Source of the DNA: Persicaria tinctoria
Lineage: Eukaryota; Streptophyta; Magnoliopsida; Caryophyllales; Polygonaceae
Assembly: GCA_037127255.1 (NCBI GenBank)
Contig: JBANSL010000017.1
Span: forward strand, 64,897,857 to 64,961,856
DNA length: 64,000 bases
Reading direction: 5' to 3'
Part shown: one piece after another, positions 63,377 to 64,000 of the stretch
How the letters are laid out: the number at the start of each line of letters is the position of its first letter
Numbering within the stretch: the first letter of the stretch is position 1
The notes under the pieces: generated by a model
Database searches by the model: none
What the model was told of the DNA's origin: nothing
What the model saw: the letters and a program-made list of their open reading frames with translations, nothing else
Made by a program: the position numbers and the translations under genes

Positions 63377-64000
63377 CCTCTCTGCCTCACCTTCACATAT
63401 ATCCCCCCTTCCCAAATCCCATGAGCTCGCCCTCCTTGATCCCAATTGGAAGGCCGCCATGACCGACGAATATCAGGCTCTTATTCGAAATGGTACTTGG
63501 GACCTTGTGGACCGACCTGTAGGCGTCAATATTATCCGTTGTATGTGGCTATTTCGTCATAAGTTCAGGTCTGATGGTTCCCTTGAGCGCTACAAGGCGC
63601 GCCTTGTGGTCAACGGCAAGTCTCAGCAGGTCGGTGTCGACTGCGACGAAACCTTCAGTCCAGTGGTCAAGCCGGCCACCATCCGTACAGTTCTCACGCT
63701 TGCCCTCTCCAAATCTTGGGCAATACATCAGTTGGATGTCAAGAATGCATTCCTCCATGGTCACTTACATGAGACGGTTTACATGTTTCAGCCGCCTGGT
63801 TTTGTTGAGCCTGGAACTCCAAAGAAGGTGTGTCGTCTTCACAAGTCCCTCTACGGCCTGAAGCAGGCACCGCGCGCTTGGTACCAGCGCTTTGCTGCTT
63901 ATCTTCTTCGCATTGGGTTCGTCAGCTCTCGCAGTGATTCCTCACTCTTTGTCTATCAGCGGGGGCAAGATATGGCCTACTTGTTATTGTATGTCGATGA
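63214..64000 (+). CDS. copia D reverse transcriptase, 5' part (window-truncated)
   Basis: In the shifted frame a Pro/Ala-rich linker leads to LLDPNWKAAMTDEYQALI, then [44 protein letters not shown] and finally LLLYVDD at the last base. These are canonical copia RT motifs with the catalytic YVDD kept. RNase H and the 3' LTR would lie beyond the window. Confidence 0.9.

Larger units (their letters stand above)
60568..64000 (+). mobile_element. Ty1/copia element D, nearly intact, cut by window end
   Basis: A 143-bp LTR (TGTTAATAGA to AAACCTAACA) is followed at once by the primer site, a leader, gag, protease, integrase and RT. It is inserted in a LINE ORF2. The five bases before it are ATAAC, the presumed TSD; the other side is outside the window. 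The short LTR and protein motifs group it with element B. One frame change is visible near 63213. Confidence 0.93.

Overview
This window comes from a plant nuclear genome, most likely a eudicot. The evidence is spliced genes with GT-AG introns, plant-type Ty1/copia elements primed by initiator-Met tRNA, plant L1 LINEs with DUF4283 ORF1 proteins, Stowaway, hAT and Mutator-like elements, and fragments of plant gene families (ACR, F-box/LysM, UGT, HSP70, thioredoxin). I cannot name the species. Most of the DNA is transposon-derived. Many insertions still show exact target-site duplications (TSDs), so they can be placed in order of nesting.

Layout. 1-5406: a decayed copia element on the minus strand; only its right LTR is complete. 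5407-8000: intergenic DNA with a direct repeat, exon-like scraps and an HSP70 pseudogene fragment. 8690-9410: a reiterated GTCATC/GGCATC tract. 9690-12950: TCGGGT low-complexity DNA, then a 5'-truncated L1 LINE. 13146-14310: a Ty3/gypsy-type LTR with a scrap of internal DNA. 15340-15905: relatives of the satellite found at 41.7 kb. 16195-16899: an F-box/LysM gene, apparently truncated. 18222-19586: a long-inverted-repeat element carrying a thioredoxin exon fragment. 20888-32577: a UDP-glycosyltransferase pseudogene. Its intron holds a MITE, a SINE and a LINE-type insertion, and its second exon is split by an 8,076-bp copia element. That copia element itself contains a hAT element and a 3.16-kb solo LTR. 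33190-34355: a copia remnant. 34315-40828: a tandem segmental duplication whose copies differ by clean transposon insertions, each matched by an empty site in the sister copy. 41663-43060: a Helitron-like end leading into a roughly 245-bp tandem array with an alternating dimeric pattern. 43205-47234: a LINE tail, MITEs and a SINE. 47775-50215: an apparently intact ACR (ACT-domain-repeat) gene on the minus strand, the best protein-coding gene here. 52155-53504: a Mutator-like element with a 9-bp TSD and a nested GC-rich element. 56208-56520: a TTGCACAAC minisatellite. 58061-60567: a LINE ORF1 and an endonuclease start. 60568-64000: a nearly intact copia element with a short LTR, cut by the window edge.

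Only the ACR gene looks functional; its seven coding exons join into one open frame of 441 codons. The F-box gene has a good first exon but loses family homology early in exon 2. The UGT is broken by two 1-nt deletions and the copia insertion. All family names rest on motifs read by eye; no database search was run.
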